Assembly: GCA_021796275.1 (NCBI GenBank)
Contig: JAJYOI010000034.1
Coordinates: 1-34,959 of the forward strand
Direction of reading: 5' to 3'
Source: Bacteroidota bacterium
GTDB taxonomy: Bacteria > Bacteroidota > Ignavibacteria > UBA10030 > UBA8401
DNA length: 34,959 nucleotides
This document shows positions 34,305 through 34,959 of this stretch, in pieces. How positions within the stretch are numbered: the stretch's first letter is position 1; every line of letters begins with the position of its first letter. Below the pieces are notes generated by a model. It had not been told where the DNA came from. It did no database searches and was given only the letters and a program-made list of their open reading frames with translations. The position numbers and the translations under genes are program-made.

Positions 34305-34959
34305 ATTTCATAAACAACCACGTCTATATCATCGGTGCAGGAGCTGTAGGGAGCGCGCTCGCCGTTGCGCTGCGGCAGCACGGCTTTCAGATAGACGGCG
34401 TGTTCAGCCGGCGGGCAGCTTCAGCACGCGCTGTGGGAAATGCTGTTCACGCTAAAATGTCCGGCGCAGTTGCGGATTTTTCCGGCGTTACAAAAGGAAT
34501 CGTTCTCATCGCTGTCCCCGACGATGCAGTAAGTGATCTTGCACGGCAGCTTTTTTTACTTCGTCGAGAATATTCTGATTTTATTTTTTTGCATACTTCC
34601 GGAACACTTACGGGCACCGTGTTGTCGCCGCTGAGAAAGCGCGGTGCGGCAGTTGGCTCCTTTCATCCTCTGCAAACGTTTCTAAAAAAAAACGGCGCAA
34701 CGGCAAGCTTCAAAGGAATATGGATTGCCGTTGAAGGGGACCGTCGTGCGCGCGAAGTTGGAAAGTCTCTTGTGAAGAAGATCGGCGCGCAGCTTTTCAG
34801 TGTAGATTCACAGCAGAAAAAATTTTATCATATTGCGGCTGTGTTCGCTTCAAATTATTTTGTTACATTGTTGTCAGCGGTAGAAACGTTAGGCGCACAA
34901 GCGAAATTGCCTAAACGGAAAATTATTGAAATTTTTGAGCCGCTCGTTACGCAAACATT
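34301..34959 (+). CDS. Rossmann-fold DUF2520 protein, 3' end outside the window
   Basis: Starts at GTG 34301, overlapping the MEMO stop by 4 nt, and stays open to the window edge; 219 residues are visible. The start HVYIIGAGAVGSALAVALRQ is a GxGxxG nucleotide-binding site, and IVLIAVPDDAVSDLA, LHTSGTL and VGSFHPLQTF match the family of short oxidoreductase-like proteins with an N-terminal Rossmann domain and C-terminal DUF2520. NADP binding is likely; the substrate is unknown. The related pattern is seen in F420/NADP oxidoreductase and ketopantoate reductase relatives. Confidence 0.88.
   Translation, partial: MNFINNHVYIIGAGAVGSALAVALRQHGFQIDGVFSRRAASARAVGNAVHAKMSGAVADFSGVTKGIVLIAVPDDAVSDLARQLFLLRREYSDFIFLHTSGTLTGTVLSPLRKRGAAVGSFHPLQTFLKKNGATASFKGIWIAVEGDRRAREVGKSLVKKIGAQLFSVDSQQKKFYHIAAVFASNYFVTLLSAVETLGAQAKLPKRKIIEIFEPLVTQT

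Overview
The window looks like chromosome from a member of the Bacteroidota/Chlorobi (FCB) group, most likely an Ignavibacteria-like lineage. The clues are a C-terminal type IX secretion (T9SS) sorting domain with the QNYPNPFNPTT signature, a Bacteroidota-style exbB-exbD-exbD-tonB cluster followed by a PstS-like lipoprotein and a TPR protein, many lipoproteins, weak Shine-Dalgarno sites and intermediate GC. The taxon is an inference. All genes lie on the + strand. No rRNA, tRNA, CRISPR array, insertion sequence or phage gene was seen.

Layout. (1) 1-8363: the 3' part of leuS, then a tightly packed envelope-glycan block: WaaE-like glycosyltransferase, MsbA-type ABC exporter, O-antigen ligase-like membrane protein, a second WaaE-like glycosyltransferase and a second, divergent ligase-like protein. 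(2) 8380-10083: DUF1844 protein, NAD kinase and a thioredoxin-fold lipoprotein. (3) 10084-24854: a promoter-like site and folded leader, then three abutting genes. These encode a caspase-fold protein that has lost both catalytic residues and carries PEGA domains, a cohesin-domain lipoprotein, and a 3888-residue secreted protein with about 31 fibronectin type III modules, a dockerin-like segment, a cohesin-like segment and a T9SS tail. (4) 24855-25269: a 415-bp gene-free stretch with a possible small transcription unit. (5) 25270-32162: STAS protein, ExbB, two ExbD, TonB, a small membrane protein, a PstS-like lipoprotein, a 15-unit TPR protein and a PsbP-like lipoprotein, closed by a clear intrinsic terminator. 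(6) 32247-34959: inorganic pyrophosphatase, AMMECR1-family protein, MEMO-family protein and a partial Rossmann/DUF2520 protein.

The part most worth study is region 3. Its genes overlap or nearly touch and share one candidate promoter. They pair a cohesin lipoprotein with a dockerin-bearing secreted giant, which suggests a non-cellulosomal cell-surface attachment system. The pseudo-caspase/PEGA protein may be a scaffold or sensor for it. That reading is inference: domains, gene order and missing catalytic residues are visible in the sequence, the interaction is not.
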